The translations under genes were made by a program, and so were the position numbers. Under the pieces are notes generated by a model. The model saw only the letters and a program-made list of their open reading frames with translations. It had not been told where the DNA came from and did not search any database. A stretch of DNA of 64,000 nucleotides from CBFHMJ01 sp965656875. GTDB lineage: Bacteria > Pseudomonadota > Gammaproteobacteria > Enterobacterales > Alteromonadaceae. Below are positions 45,686-54,281 of the stretch, piece by piece (within the stretch, counting starts at the first letter, position 1; each line of letters opens with the position of its first letter). The stretch is from positions 186,001-250,000 of the forward strand of contig CBFHMJ010000025.1 of the NCBI GenBank assembly GCA_965656875.1. Direction: 5' to 3'.

Positions 45686-47284
45686 TTAGTCAGGTATTTC
45701 AGTCGTAGAAGATGAAGATCGACCTTCACTCTTTACCGCAGGCATTTTGATTGGGATTTCAACGATAAATTCAGAGCCCTGCCCCAACTCACTTGTTACC
45801 GTTATTTCTCCACCTAATAGCTGGCAGAATCGTTTTGCAATAGCCAGTCCCAGGCCTGTCCCCTGGAATTTTCGTGACTGGCTACCATCAACTTGCTGGA
45901 ACTCGTCAAAGATATCTTTTAACTGAGAGTCTTCAATACCTATTCCGGTGTCTTTGACAGAAAACATGGCAAAGTTTCCTTCAATCCAGGAAGCAAAGAT
46001 AATTTGCCCATTCTCAGTAAACTTACATGCATTACTTAATAAATTAACGAGTATTTGTTCGAGTTTTTCGCTATCCGTATCCATTTCAGTACTGAGATCC
46101 GTACCTGACAACGTTAACTCATTTTTGTTTTTCTTCAGTAGCGGCTGTATTACATCGGAGACATTTCGAACCACTTCACCCATGGTAATGCGGTAACGAT
46201 TAACATCCATTTTCCCGGCTTCAATTTTTGCGAAATCCAGAATGGAATTAATAAGATAAAGTAAGCGCCTGGAATTCCTTGTCACCCGCTCCAAATCATC
46301 TACCAGATGAATTTGCCCATCGAGCTCCAAATCTTCCTTAACCAAATCGACATAACCCATGATTGCCTGAATAGGTGTACGCAACTCATGACTCATATTG
46401 GCAAGAAATTCTGATTTATGTCTGCTGGCTGTTAAAGCACTGTCACGCGCCTCAACTAATTCTCGTGTCCGGAGATTCACTTCAACTTCCAGCTGATCAC
46501 GGTGCTTCCTTAACTCGTCATCCTGTGCGTCGAGTACTTCCATCATCCGATTGTATGTGGTTGCTATACGCTGTACTTCACGGGCTCCTTCTACCTGTGC
46601 ATAGACGTGATCACCACTTTTTTCAGCTTGCTGCATCACTTTCGACAAACGCATCAGTGGTCGGGTAAGGCGAGATAATCCAAAATTGAGGATAAAGGAG
46701 AAGATAATTGCGGCAAGTAATCCTACGCCGAAGGAATAGCGTAAGACCAGTCTGTTCGCTTCAAAAAGAACTTCCTTTGTCAGCTTAACAGCACTGAATC
46801 CAATGACCTGAGAGCTCTCTTCATTAAGGGCAAACTCAGGCTCTTCACTTTCTTCTGGTTCAACTCGAACTGGAGCGACAAATAACCAGTCCATTTTCGT
46901 ATTACGAATAAGCGTTGGGCCTTCGATATTTGCCAACTCATTTGATGTGATTTGAAGGTTACCGAACCCTGAACCGATTAACACCCGGCCGTCCGGCAAA
47001 ATAATTTCAGCCGCAATAACCTCGGGAAAGCCTTGTATTTGTTGCAAAGCACTCTCAGCATTTTCACCACTCTCCGTCAACAGTGCCAACACACTTTGCT
47101 TCGATAAGGCTCGAGTAATTTGCTTCCCCGTATTGACCATGTATTCCTGAATCATGCCACTAACAATCCAGGCCACTACAAAAGTAGCAGTAAAGGAAAT
47201 CATTAAGCTTCCAAATACCACAAACGTCAGTAACTGACGTCTGAAACTAATATTTGGATTGTAACTAAAATAATTTCTAAACAT
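45686..47284 (-). CDS. Membrane sensor histidine kinase (HAMP, HisKA, HATPase)
   Basis: 532 residues. TM1 about 18-45, periplasmic sensor about 46-180 with an acidic loop (EPEESEEPEF), TM2 about 180-203, HAMP to 260, coiled coil, then HisKA with phosphoacceptor H299 (FLANMSHELRTPIQ) and HATPase with NLLSNACKFTENG, DTGIGI, GTGLGLAI. No receiver or Hpt domain and no adjacent response regulator, so the target is elsewhere. It lies 23 bases after the ABC-type binding protein gene, which may act as its periplasmic ligand sensor (inference). Confidence 0.92.
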   Translation of the reverse strand: MFRNYFSYNPNISFRRQLLTFVVFGSLMISFTATFVVAWIVSGMIQEYMVNTGKQITRALSKQSVLALLTESGENAESALQQIQGFPEVIAAEIILPDGRVLIGSGFGNLQITSNELANIEGPTLIRNTKMDWLFVAPVRVEPEESEEPEFALNEESSQVIGFSAVKLTKEVLFEANRLVLRYSFGVGLLAAIIFSFILNFGLSRLTRPLMRLSKVMQQAEKSGDHVYAQVEGAREVQRIATTYNRMMEVLDAQDDELRKHRDQLEVEVNLRTRELVEARDSALTASRHKSEFLANMSHELRTPIQAIMGYVDLVKEDLELDGQIHLVDDLERVTRNSRRLLYLINSILDFAKIEAGKMDVNRYRITMGEVVRNVSDVIQPLLKKNKNELTLSGTDLSTEMDTDSEKLEQILVNLLSNACKFTENGQIIFASWIEGNFAMFSVKDTGIGIEDSQLKDIFDEFQQVDGSQSRKFQGTGLGLAIAKRFCQLLGGEITVTSELGQGSEFIVEIPIKMPAVKSEGRSSSSTTEIPD

Positions 47285-47307
47285 AAAAAGATAAAACGTT
47301 CGCTCAG

Positions 47308-48312
47308 TTATTTCGATGGGAAGATCAAATCAAATGATTCTTTTTGTTTATTAGTATAAGAAATCCCCAGGTGACCGGCAGTACGTACATTTACCGCCAA
47401 CATTAGTGCAGAATTAGGATCAACCGTTGGATTTCCCATGTCGTCAGATGTCTCTACAGCCTTGTCAACCAGTAACTTACCTAACATCTTGTTATTGGGA
47501 AGTACCGAAAACAACACACCTCGTCTGGCATGTCCCGGCTTACTGGAAAATACAACAAATTTCTTTTGCCAGGCTTCTTTCAAAATCATAGGGAGAATCA
47601 ATTTATCATGACTGGTAACGGGATCAGCGGATAGCCAGATGGCATCTGTTTGAGGTTGTATTTTCTTAAACAGATCCTGATATACATTGACGGCTTCTTT
47701 GGTTGACTCTACTTTGACTGGCATCAGTTCAATACCCGCAGCTTTGGTAACCTCAGCCGCAATTCGTATCAACCATGTTGTATTCGGGTTATGCAGTACA
47801 TAAACCCTTTTAACGCGAGGAGCCACTTGATTAAGAAAATTGAATAATACGTCAGGGGAAGGAAGAAGGCTAATACCAGATACTTTTCCGGGTGAGATTG
47901 GCATCATACCTGACACAATTGCATACTTACGACTTAGACGACGCGCTAATTGATAACCTTTGCGTCCAAGAGCAATCATTAAATCAGGTTTTTTCTTTTC
48001 TATTTCGTTCTCAAGGCTGGAAATACCACGATCAGATGGTACTTTAATTCGCTCGACCTCTCCGTTATGGGCATTATCAATACCATCGAAGATTTGACGA
48101 AGCATATCCCTGTATGCGGGCTTTTGAACTTCAGGGTATATGACGATTAGGGATGACGCAGTACTGAAAGGCGAAACCACTAGCAATATCATCGCCAGTA
48201 AAATTAATTTATAACCTCTCAATAACAATGAAGTCACCCAAAAAGAAAGCAATCCAATAAAAAACAACAAAAGTATAACACTGATTGGTTTATGGATAAT
48301 AATGGAAAGCAA
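47308..48312 (-). CDS. ABC-type substrate-binding protein (PF04392-like), orphan
   Basis: Resembles ABC_sub_bind proteins: SLIVIYPEVQKPAYRDMLRQIFDG, KPDLMIALGRKGY, VYVLHNPNTTW, DAIWLSADPVTSHDK and FSSKPGHARRGVLFSVLPN. No permease or ATPase gene is near. The start is uncertain: the frame from 48312 gives 334 residues with two hydrophobic segments before the domain (about 12-30 and 36-52). A later start near residue 33 would leave a normal signal peptide. The neighbouring histidine kinase suggests a sensory role, binding a ligand for the kinase or TonB system. Confidence 0.8.
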   Translation of the reverse strand: MLSIIIHKPISVILLLFFIGLLSFWVTSLLLRGYKLILLAMILLVVSPFSTASSLIVIYPEVQKPAYRDMLRQIFDGIDNAHNGEVERIKVPSDRGISSLENEIEKKKPDLMIALGRKGYQLARRLSRKYAIVSGMMPISPGKVSGISLLPSPDVLFNFLNQVAPRVKRVYVLHNPNTTWLIRIAAEVTKAAGIELMPVKVESTKEAVNVYQDLFKKIQPQTDAIWLSADPVTSHDKLILPMILKEAWQKKFVVFSSKPGHARRGVLFSVLPNNKMLGKLLVDKAVETSDDMGNPTVDPNSALMLAVNVRTAGHLGISYTNKQKESFDLIFPSK

Positions 48313-48406
48313 TATTCATCTGATTTTTGTTATCTTCAGCACAACTGAAGACAAAAAATCTAACTTACACACCTTTTTGTTTCCATATAAAATACAGTGC
48401 GCAAGA

Positions 48407-48423
48407 GATAATGTCACATTATC
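48407..48423. promoter_or_regulatory. Palindrome, possible operator of the sensor operon
   Basis: GATAATGTCACATTATC is a perfect 7-bp inverted repeat around TCA, about 95 bases before the binding-protein gene. It recalls half-sites of Fur-type boxes but the spacing differs, so the regulator is unknown. Confidence 0.35.
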
Positions 48424-48601
48424 AGTTTTTAACCAACTGTTTTTATGCACTTTTATAAGATTATTTTTCTCTGGAGGGAAATTTGTCTGAATTTTCCTGT
48501 ATTTAGCCTGATATAGACAGTAAATTGTTTGTTACCTGACACATAAATTTAACCATATCTAAAGAGACTAATCCTTCACCACAATTACAGACAATAAAAA
48601 A

Positions 48602-48642
48602 GTTGATGTTTTTCATATTATTACTATATAAAAAACATCAAC
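48602..48642 (-). terminator. Terminator of the ECF sigma operon
   Basis: GTTGATGTTTTT (48602-48613) pairs with AAAAACATCAAC (48631-48642). On the minus strand the stem is followed by TTTTTTATTG. It lies 30 bases after the last gene. Confidence 0.85.
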
Positions 48643-48671
48643 CTCAAAAATAAAATCACACCCCATATACG

Positions 48672-49607
48672 TTAAAAACGATATTGGGTAACTTTGCTCA
48701 TTAATTCATTTTCATTAATATCACCCACAACACACTGGTTGATATCTTTCTTGGTAAACACCAGGATCTGATTTTGTCCACCAGTTTTGTCATCGCGCCA
48801 CAAATCGGGCAAAACGATTGAAACATGCTCATTTTTATTCAGATGTCTCAATCCACCACCATAGTTACACAGCGTACTGCTTACTGTTTGAGTAACACGT
48901 TTCATATAAGCTTTTCTGGTTTCAATCGATTCTTTATGCTGTTTTTGTCTGGCAACTTTGGCTTCCTGTTTGATCCGTTTAGCTTCTGCCTTAAGTCTTT
49001 CCTTTTCCTTTACCATTGATTCCTGGCGTTTTTTAATATCTTTAATTTTCTGTTCAATATCTTTCTTTCTGTCGCTGTCTGCCACTCTCTTTTCAATAGC
49101 CAATTCTCGTACTTCTCTATCCAGCTCACGAAGATCATAGTTCAGTGAACGGGATTGTTCTTTTAACTGAGACGCTTTTTCATGCATTCTGGTATGTTCA
49201 TCCATCGAATGCTCCCATGAACTAAAGGCAGCCCCCATTCTGTCTTCGATCAAAGCAGCTAATTCAATCTCTTCAACTTCCACACCCATTGATTCCGAAC
49301 TGTAGACAATATTCTCTGGCACGGGTGGTAATGGTGGCATTGGCGGCAGAGGTCCGGCAGAACCTCCATAACGCCACGGACGTCCTTTTACTGTAAACAT
49401 CACGCCCTGATTCATCAGATACAAACCTTCTATCGAACCTCTGTGTCGACGCTCATCGGATTCTTGCAAAGACGTTTGCAAGATTTTATTCATGATCAAA
49501 ACTTCTTTCCGCAGTAAGTCATGTTTCTCTGGTTCTTTATCCTGAGCCACTGCTACCATTGATAACGCGATACATGCACTGGCTATTGCCGTTTTAACAA
49601 CTTTCAT
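48672..49607 (-). CDS. Exported coiled-coil protein of unknown function
   Basis: 311 residues, not recognised. Signal peptide 1-21 (VAVAQ), a proline-rich stretch near 86-97 (PLPPMPPLPPVP), then a long charged coiled coil about 130-230 (RELDREVRELAIEK... KRIKQEAKVARQKQ). The last 80 residues contain two cysteines (STLCNYGG, INQCVVG). Its start overlaps the anti-sigma stop by 4 bases (ATGA). As the third gene of a sigma/anti-sigma operon it may sense or carry out an envelope-stress response (inference). Confidence 0.75.
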   Translation of the reverse strand: MKVVKTAIASACIALSMVAVAQDKEPEKHDLLRKEVLIMNKILQTSLQESDERRHRGSIEGLYLMNQGVMFTVKGRPWRYGGSAGPLPPMPPLPPVPENIVYSSESMGVEVEEIELAALIEDRMGAAFSSWEHSMDEHTRMHEKASQLKEQSRSLNYDLRELDREVRELAIEKRVADSDRKKDIEQKIKDIKKRQESMVKEKERLKAEAKRIKQEAKVARQKQHKESIETRKAYMKRVTQTVSSTLCNYGGGLRHLNKNEHVSIVLPDLWRDDKTGGQNQILVFTKKDINQCVVGDINENELMSKVTQYRF

Positions 49608-50194
49608 TCTTCAGCTCCTGTTTCAAGTTCGTCATAGTCACCAACCTGAGACGGTCTGGCATGCGTCGACTGAGCATTCAAGCTCCATGCGGTTTGTCTC
49701 AATTGATACTTCATTTCTTTCAAATCTTCTTCACGTTGGAAATTAATGTATTCCAACAGTTCTTTCATATCTTCTCTGCGGTTTTGCTGGTTGTTCTCCA
49801 TAATCAAACTCACCAGTTCAGATGTTTGTTTTAACTGGCGATTTTCCACATCATCCATGTATCTGAGCAGCATCACCTGCTGACTTTTATATTCTTCTAG
49901 CTGTTTAATCACAGATGAATCGGCCTGATTAAACGATAATTCTATCTGGTCGTCTGACCATGTGACTTTTGCATTGAACAGCACCATAAACAGTGCAAAA
50001 CACGAAAAAGCCAGCGATAAACCGGGTACTACCCCAACGAAAATAGATCGAGTAGGTTGTTCAGGTAGCATTGCTGCTCTATCCCATTCTGGCATCTGCA
50101 CAGCGTCAAACTGATTAGCCATTTGACTAAAAGCCTGTTCTGTTGATTTAAACTCGTCAGTTTTCGTTTCAACATTCAGGTTTTCGTTAGTCAT
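49604..50194 (-). CDS. Membrane anti-sigma-like protein
   Basis: 196 residues. A hydrophilic cytosolic N-terminus (1-48, where the sigma factor would bind), a single membrane segment about 52-76 (VGVVPGLSLAFSCFALFMVLF), then a periplasmic part rich in Gln and Glu likely to form a coiled coil (LKEMKYQLRQTAWSLNAQ). No classical anti-sigma family is recognised; the role is inferred because it overlaps the sigma gene by 8 bases and the next gene by 4. Confidence 0.72.
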   Translation of the reverse strand: MTNENLNVETKTDEFKSTEQAFSQMANQFDAVQMPEWDRAAMLPEQPTRSIFVGVVPGLSLAFSCFALFMVLFNAKVTWSDDQIELSFNQADSSVIKQLEEYKSQQVMLLRYMDDVENRQLKQTSELVSLIMENNQQNRREDMKELLEYINFQREEDLKEMKYQLRQTAWSLNAQSTHARPSQVGDYDELETGAEE

Positions 50195-50735
50195 TTATCT
50201 CTCCTAAAACTGTCTTTAGCCGTTTTAATGCAGCATAAAATCGCGTTTTGACCGTGTTAACAGATTCATTAGTCTGTTCCGCTATCTGGTCGAATGTGAA
50301 ATACTGAAAAAACTTCAATTCAACAACTTCCCGCTGTGTAAAACTCAATGAAGCCATTGCTGCAATAACCTGTTGATTGTTTTGACTCATTAACATCACT
50401 TCTTCCGGTTGACTAAACACGCTGTCATCCAGTTGCTCAGGTGTATCATCCAGATCAGCGGTCACTCGATGTTTGCGATAAAATTCAACACAGCGAAAAC
50501 GAGCAATTTTTAATAGCCAGGTTTTGAACGCACTGTCCCCACGAAAACTTTGCAAGCTCTTATACACTGAGATAAAAACCTCTTGTGTCAGATCTTTAGC
50601 ATCCTCCACATTACCAAGCATGCGAATCAGATAATTGAACACATCACTTTCAAATCGCCTGACTAACTTCACCCATGCTCGGTGATTTCCTTTAAGAGCT
50701 TTTTTAATGAGCGCTTCATCAGATTGTGTAAACAC
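50187..50735 (-). CDS. ECF-type RNA polymerase sigma factor
   Basis: 182 residues. Region 2 is at about 25-95 (DAKDLTQEVFISVYKSLQSFRGDSAFKTWLLKIARFRCVEFYRKHR), and region 4 at about 125-178 (LSFTQREVVELKFFQYFTFDQIAEQTNESVNTVKTRFYAALKRLK). It directs polymerase to a stress regulon, probably including its own operon. It overlaps the anti-sigma-like gene by 8 bases, the usual sign of paired production. Confidence 0.95.
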   Translation of the reverse strand: MFTQSDEALIKKALKGNHRAWVKLVRRFESDVFNYLIRMLGNVEDAKDLTQEVFISVYKSLQSFRGDSAFKTWLLKIARFRCVEFYRKHRVTADLDDTPEQLDDSVFSQPEEVMLMSQNNQQVIAAMASLSFTQREVVELKFFQYFTFDQIAEQTNESVNTVKTRFYAALKRLKTVLGEIND

Positions 50736-51222
50736 AGTTATCTCTTATTAGCTTTTTCAAATTAGTCGATACCTTCTGAAAAATAGTTTTCAGACATAGA
50801 GAAAAAAATAGAAAAAATGTGCCCTAATTTTAAAAGCACTGATATATCAATAAATTAAAACTGTCATATTGCAAAGATTAATTTATATAGTCAGCCACAA
50901 AAAGGACCTTTATTGATACTTGTGGTTTGATGATGTTAATCTTTGTTCTCACTTAAAGAACATCAGTTATCTGAGGTATTAATTAAAGCTTTATTTAATG
51001 TTAAATATTGATATTATTTTTTAAAATAAAATGTTTATTCAATTACTTAAATCGTTACACCACCCAATATGGACGGCGGATAATTTTCCAGTGATGTTCC
51101 ATGTAATTCATACTTAATATGGATTAGAACAGGAAAGACAGCACATATTTCACGTAGAAACGTTAAATACAAGGAAAGAAACGAACAACACTATTAAACA
51201 GACAACACGAAAGGTTTTTGTT
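50736..51222. promoter_or_regulatory. Divergent region between sigma operon and peroxidase
   Basis: No gene seen in about 490 bases. The perfect dyad TCTGAAAA-ATAG-TTTTCAGA is at 50775-50794, 40 bases before the sigma ATG. An AAGG ribosome site precedes the GTG of the peroxidase gene. No firm sigma-70 or ECF promoter pair was identified. Confidence 0.45.
50775..50794 (-). promoter_or_regulatory. Palindrome before the ECF sigma gene
   Basis: TCTGAAAA / TTTTCAGA around ATAG, a perfect 8-bp inverted repeat 40 bases before the sigma start codon. It could be an operator or an RNA hairpin in the leader. Confidence 0.4.
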
Positions 51223-52194
51223 GTGCCAAGATTACTCGTTTTTAGTTTTCTCTTTTTTCTATTTCCTACACTCGCAATCCCCTATCAGCCTCCTGATGTC
51301 AATCGCATTATCTATCCGGAAGACAAGCCTCACTCACGAGAAGAAATTGAGTTAGGGAAATTACTGTTTTTTGATAGTCGCCTGGCCAAAGACAGGCAAC
51401 GTTCTTGTGCAACTTGCCATAATCCGGATACGGGTTTCAGTGATGGAATGAGCAAAAGCCCGGGTATTAGAGGCAAGTTGTTAACCCGTCATACGCCTCA
51501 TTTATATAATCTGGCCTGGAATCGGGTTTTCCGCTGGGATGGCGAAATGACAAGTATTGAAGATCAAGTGAAGTATTCGTTGCGACATAAATCCATCATG
51601 TCCATTTCGTCTGGTGAGCTGATAAAACGGTTGTCGCGCGTCAGAGTATATCAACGATCATTTTCTATTGTTTACGGTGGTAGTGGACTGAACGAGGAAA
51701 ACATTATACGGGCGCTTTCAGCTTTTGTTCGCTCAATTATCTCAGATAACGCCCCATTCGATCGATTTATGGCTGGAGATGTTACCGCGATCAGTGATGA
51801 AGCTAAACGAGGATGGAAACTGTTTAAAACTAAAGCTCGTTGCACTAAATGCCATGACGGTTCAAATTTTACTGATGAAAGCTTTCACAACATCGGCATC
51901 GCCGATTCTGATCCTGGTCGAAAACGGATCAATAAAGTTAATGACATGTATGGCGCTTTTAAAACCCCAGGATTACGCAACGTAGCACTGACGGCTCCCT
52001 ATATGCATAACGGCTCTGAGCCGGATCTGGAATCTGTCATTCGTTTTTACAATCTTGGAGGGAAACGCAGGCGGTATGCTGACAACCTGATTCAGCCATT
52101 ACAACTGAGTGACCGAGAGATACGAGACATCATTGCGTTCTTGCACACTCTCACCAGCGCTCCATCAATTAAACGGCCGATAATCCCAAATTAA
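51223..52194 (+). CDS. Di-heme cytochrome c peroxidase (MauG/CcpA family)
   Basis: 323 residues from a GTG start with AAGG upstream. Signal peptide 1-18. Two CxxCH haem sites: C62-C65-H66 (SCATCHNPDTGF) and C207-C210-H211 (RCTKCHDGSNF). The distal-site region TAPYMHNGSEPDLESVIRFYNLGG is typical. It would reduce H2O2 or oxidise a protein partner in the periplasm. The cupredoxin gene 27 bases downstream may be its electron donor or substrate (inference). Confidence 0.93.
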   Translation: MPRLLVFSFLFFLFPTLAIPYQPPDVNRIIYPEDKPHSREEIELGKLLFFDSRLAKDRQRSCATCHNPDTGFSDGMSKSPGIRGKLLTRHTPHLYNLAWNRVFRWDGEMTSIEDQVKYSLRHKSIMSISSGELIKRLSRVRVYQRSFSIVYGGSGLNEENIIRALSAFVRSIISDNAPFDRFMAGDVTAISDEAKRGWKLFKTKARCTKCHDGSNFTDESFHNIGIADSDPGRKRINKVNDMYGAFKTPGLRNVALTAPYMHNGSEPDLESVIRFYNLGGKRRRYADNLIQPLQLSDREIRDIIAFLHTLTSAPSIKRPIIPN

Positions 52195-52221
52195 CAACAC
52201 ATACAAAATGGTATCGTATCA

Positions 52222-52851
52222 ATGAAACACATCGTCTTTGCCTTAATACTGTTCATCATTAACACAGCACACAGCTATGCAGACACTCTTCATGCAAAGC
52301 TGGAATTTACACGTCGCCCACCTTATACAGGTGTTCTGTATATTGATGGAGGACAGAATACCTTCATCAATCTTGAAATGAACCACAGAGATAAACAGTT
52401 CAGTCATAAAATCCTTGCCGGTTCCCCAGGTAAAGAAGTTATTTTCAAAAACAATGATGAATTTGAACATAATCTACATATTCACGAACCCCTGATGAAC
52501 TTCTATCAGGATCTGGGCATGCTGGAGCCGGGTAGTAGGAGTTCAGTGAGCATTCGATGGCAACCAAACAGTCTGGCCAGAGTTCATTGTAAAATTCATC
52601 CGAGGATGGAAAGTTATATTGCTAACATTATCAGCAGTAACTATCACACCTACTCATTCGAACATGACATTCAAATGTATGAGACAACATTAAAGAATCT
52701 TCCTTTAAGAGCCGTGCAGGTTCGCCTGTTAATGCCTGATTATGATGATTTGGCAATCTATATTGGATTAAATGAAAAACGTCTGGTTAACGTCACACGT
52801 AATGGTGAAATACGGGGAATTTTGTCGTTGGAGAGAAAGCAACATCAATAG
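52222..52851 (+). CDS. Periplasmic cupredoxin-like protein
   Basis: 209 residues with a signal peptide (1-20, SYA). It has a type-1 copper pattern: H83 (FEHNLHIHE), C123, H126 and M129 in VHCKIHPRMESYI. The fold portion is about 30-135; the remaining 75 residues (EHDIQMYETT... ) are not part of a standard cupredoxin and are of unknown role. It is adjacent to the di-heme peroxidase gene. Confidence 0.83.
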   Translation: MKHIVFALILFIINTAHSYADTLHAKLEFTRRPPYTGVLYIDGGQNTFINLEMNHRDKQFSHKILAGSPGKEVIFKNNDEFEHNLHIHEPLMNFYQDLGMLEPGSRSSVSIRWQPNSLARVHCKIHPRMESYIANIISSNYHTYSFEHDIQMYETTLKNLPLRAVQVRLLMPDYDDLAIYIGLNEKRLVNVTRNGEIRGILSLERKQHQ

Positions 52852-52884
52852 ATACTTAGATGTTATAAATGGTGCCAGAAACAG

Positions 52885-52919
52885 AAAAGGCGAAGATACA
52901 TTCGTATCCTCGCCTTTTT
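52885..52919 (+). terminator. Bidirectional terminator
   Basis: AAAAGGCGA and GATAC pair with GTATC and TCGCCTTTT (52885-52899 with 52904-52919), followed by T-rich or A-rich flanks. It separates the cupredoxin gene from the convergent Pit gene. Confidence 0.88.
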
Positions 52920-52944
52920 CAATCAACTAACTTCACAATAAAAA

Positions 52945-54210
52945 TTAGCCAAAAATTCCCAGGAAGATGTAATAGAAAATTATTGCCAGCAACGCGCCAG
53001 CAGGAAGGGTAACAACCCAGGAAATAATAATATTTCGCACAACACCTAAATCAATCGCAGCAATACCACGAGCCATCCCTACGCCCAGTACTGCACCAAC
53101 TAACGTTTGAGTTGTAGAAATTGGCAAGCCGGTGCCTGAAGCAATAACAACTGTCGCAGCAGCAGCCAGTTCAGCAGCAAAACCACGACTTGGCGTTAAA
53201 TGAGTAATACCTTTACCAATCGTCTTAATAACCCGATGACCAAACACCGCAAGACCTAACACGATGCCCACACCACCTAAAGGTAGAATCCAGGGAGCAA
53301 GTGTCGCTTTAGCGCCAATTTCACCATTAGACTGCACGATATTAACAATAGCCGCCAAAGGACCAATCGCATTCGCTACATCGTTAGAACCATGAGCAAA
53401 TGCCATACAACACGCAGTGATGATCATCAGAACAGCAAACACACGTTCGACACTGTTAAAATGCATTTCCTTATCAGCACTCGGGTCAATTTCGAGGCGA
53501 TTCACAACGATATAGCCTGCTATACCGACAGAAATAGCAATACCAATTGCGACCATTACGCCTTCAATGATTCCCATATCCAGGCCGATATGTTTCAAGC
53601 CTTTAGTAATAGTCACCAGCGATAAAATAAAACCTGCGAGTGCCATATATACCGGAACATAACGCTTAGCATTTTGTAAAGGCGTGTCTGTATTGAAAAT
53701 CAACCACTGGGCGCTCATAAAGATATAATAAGCGAGTATCCCGGCAATCATAGGTGTAATAACCCAACTGCCAACAATACCACCAACTTTATCCCAGTGA
53801 ATCGCTTCAGTACCTACAGCAACCAATGCAAAACCAACAATCGCTCCAATAATGGAATGCGTTGTTGAAACCGGCCAGCCAAGATATGAAGCTACAGTAA
53901 GCCACAAACCAGCTGCTACTAATGATGACATCATGCCGTAGATCATAGTCTCAGGCTGACTGATGAAAGGTGCGGAATCGATGATTCCCTTACGAATTGT
54001 AGAAGTAACCTCGCCGCCTGCCAGATATGCTCCAGCAAACTCGAATACCATTGCGATAATAATCGCCTGCTTTATGGTTAATGCTTTAGAGCCGACTGAT
54101 GTTCCCATTGCATTAGCAACATCATTGGCCCCTATCCCCCAAGCCATAAAGAATCCGACAACTGCCGCAATCATCACGAACATGCTGCCGTAAGTGGTAA
54201 TGATATCCAT
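52945..54210 (-). CDS. PiT-family low-affinity inorganic phosphate transporter
   Basis: 421 residues, about ten to twelve membrane segments. Family motifs: GANDVANAMGTSVGSKALT near residue 27 and its repeat GSNDVANAIGPLAAIV near 290, reflecting the internal duplication; GWPVSTTHSIIGAIVG and GLPISTTQTLVGAVLG are also repeated. It imports metal-phosphate with protons. Its partner PhoU-like protein gene is 71 bases upstream. Confidence 0.95.
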   Translation of the reverse strand: MDIITTYGSMFVMIAAVVGFFMAWGIGANDVANAMGTSVGSKALTIKQAIIIAMVFEFAGAYLAGGEVTSTIRKGIIDSAPFISQPETMIYGMMSSLVAAGLWLTVASYLGWPVSTTHSIIGAIVGFALVAVGTEAIHWDKVGGIVGSWVITPMIAGILAYYIFMSAQWLIFNTDTPLQNAKRYVPVYMALAGFILSLVTITKGLKHIGLDMGIIEGVMVAIGIAISVGIAGYIVVNRLEIDPSADKEMHFNSVERVFAVLMIITACCMAFAHGSNDVANAIGPLAAIVNIVQSNGEIGAKATLAPWILPLGGVGIVLGLAVFGHRVIKTIGKGITHLTPSRGFAAELAAAATVVIASGTGLPISTTQTLVGAVLGVGMARGIAAIDLGVVRNIIISWVVTLPAGALLAIIFYYIFLGIFG

Positions 54211-54281
54211 TAAAAATCCTATGCCTTTTCAGAATAATTTCTGTACAACTTTGTGTTTCTGTCTTTCGGATTTGAAGCGGC

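Larger units (their letters stand above)
48313..48671 (-). promoter_or_regulatory. Region between the binding-protein gene and the sigma-factor operon
   Basis: No gene seen. Holds TCTTCAG-CACAA-CTGAAGA (48333-48351), the palindrome at 48407-48423 and a terminator at 48602-48642. It must contain the promoter for the binding-protein/kinase pair on the minus strand. Confidence 0.45.
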
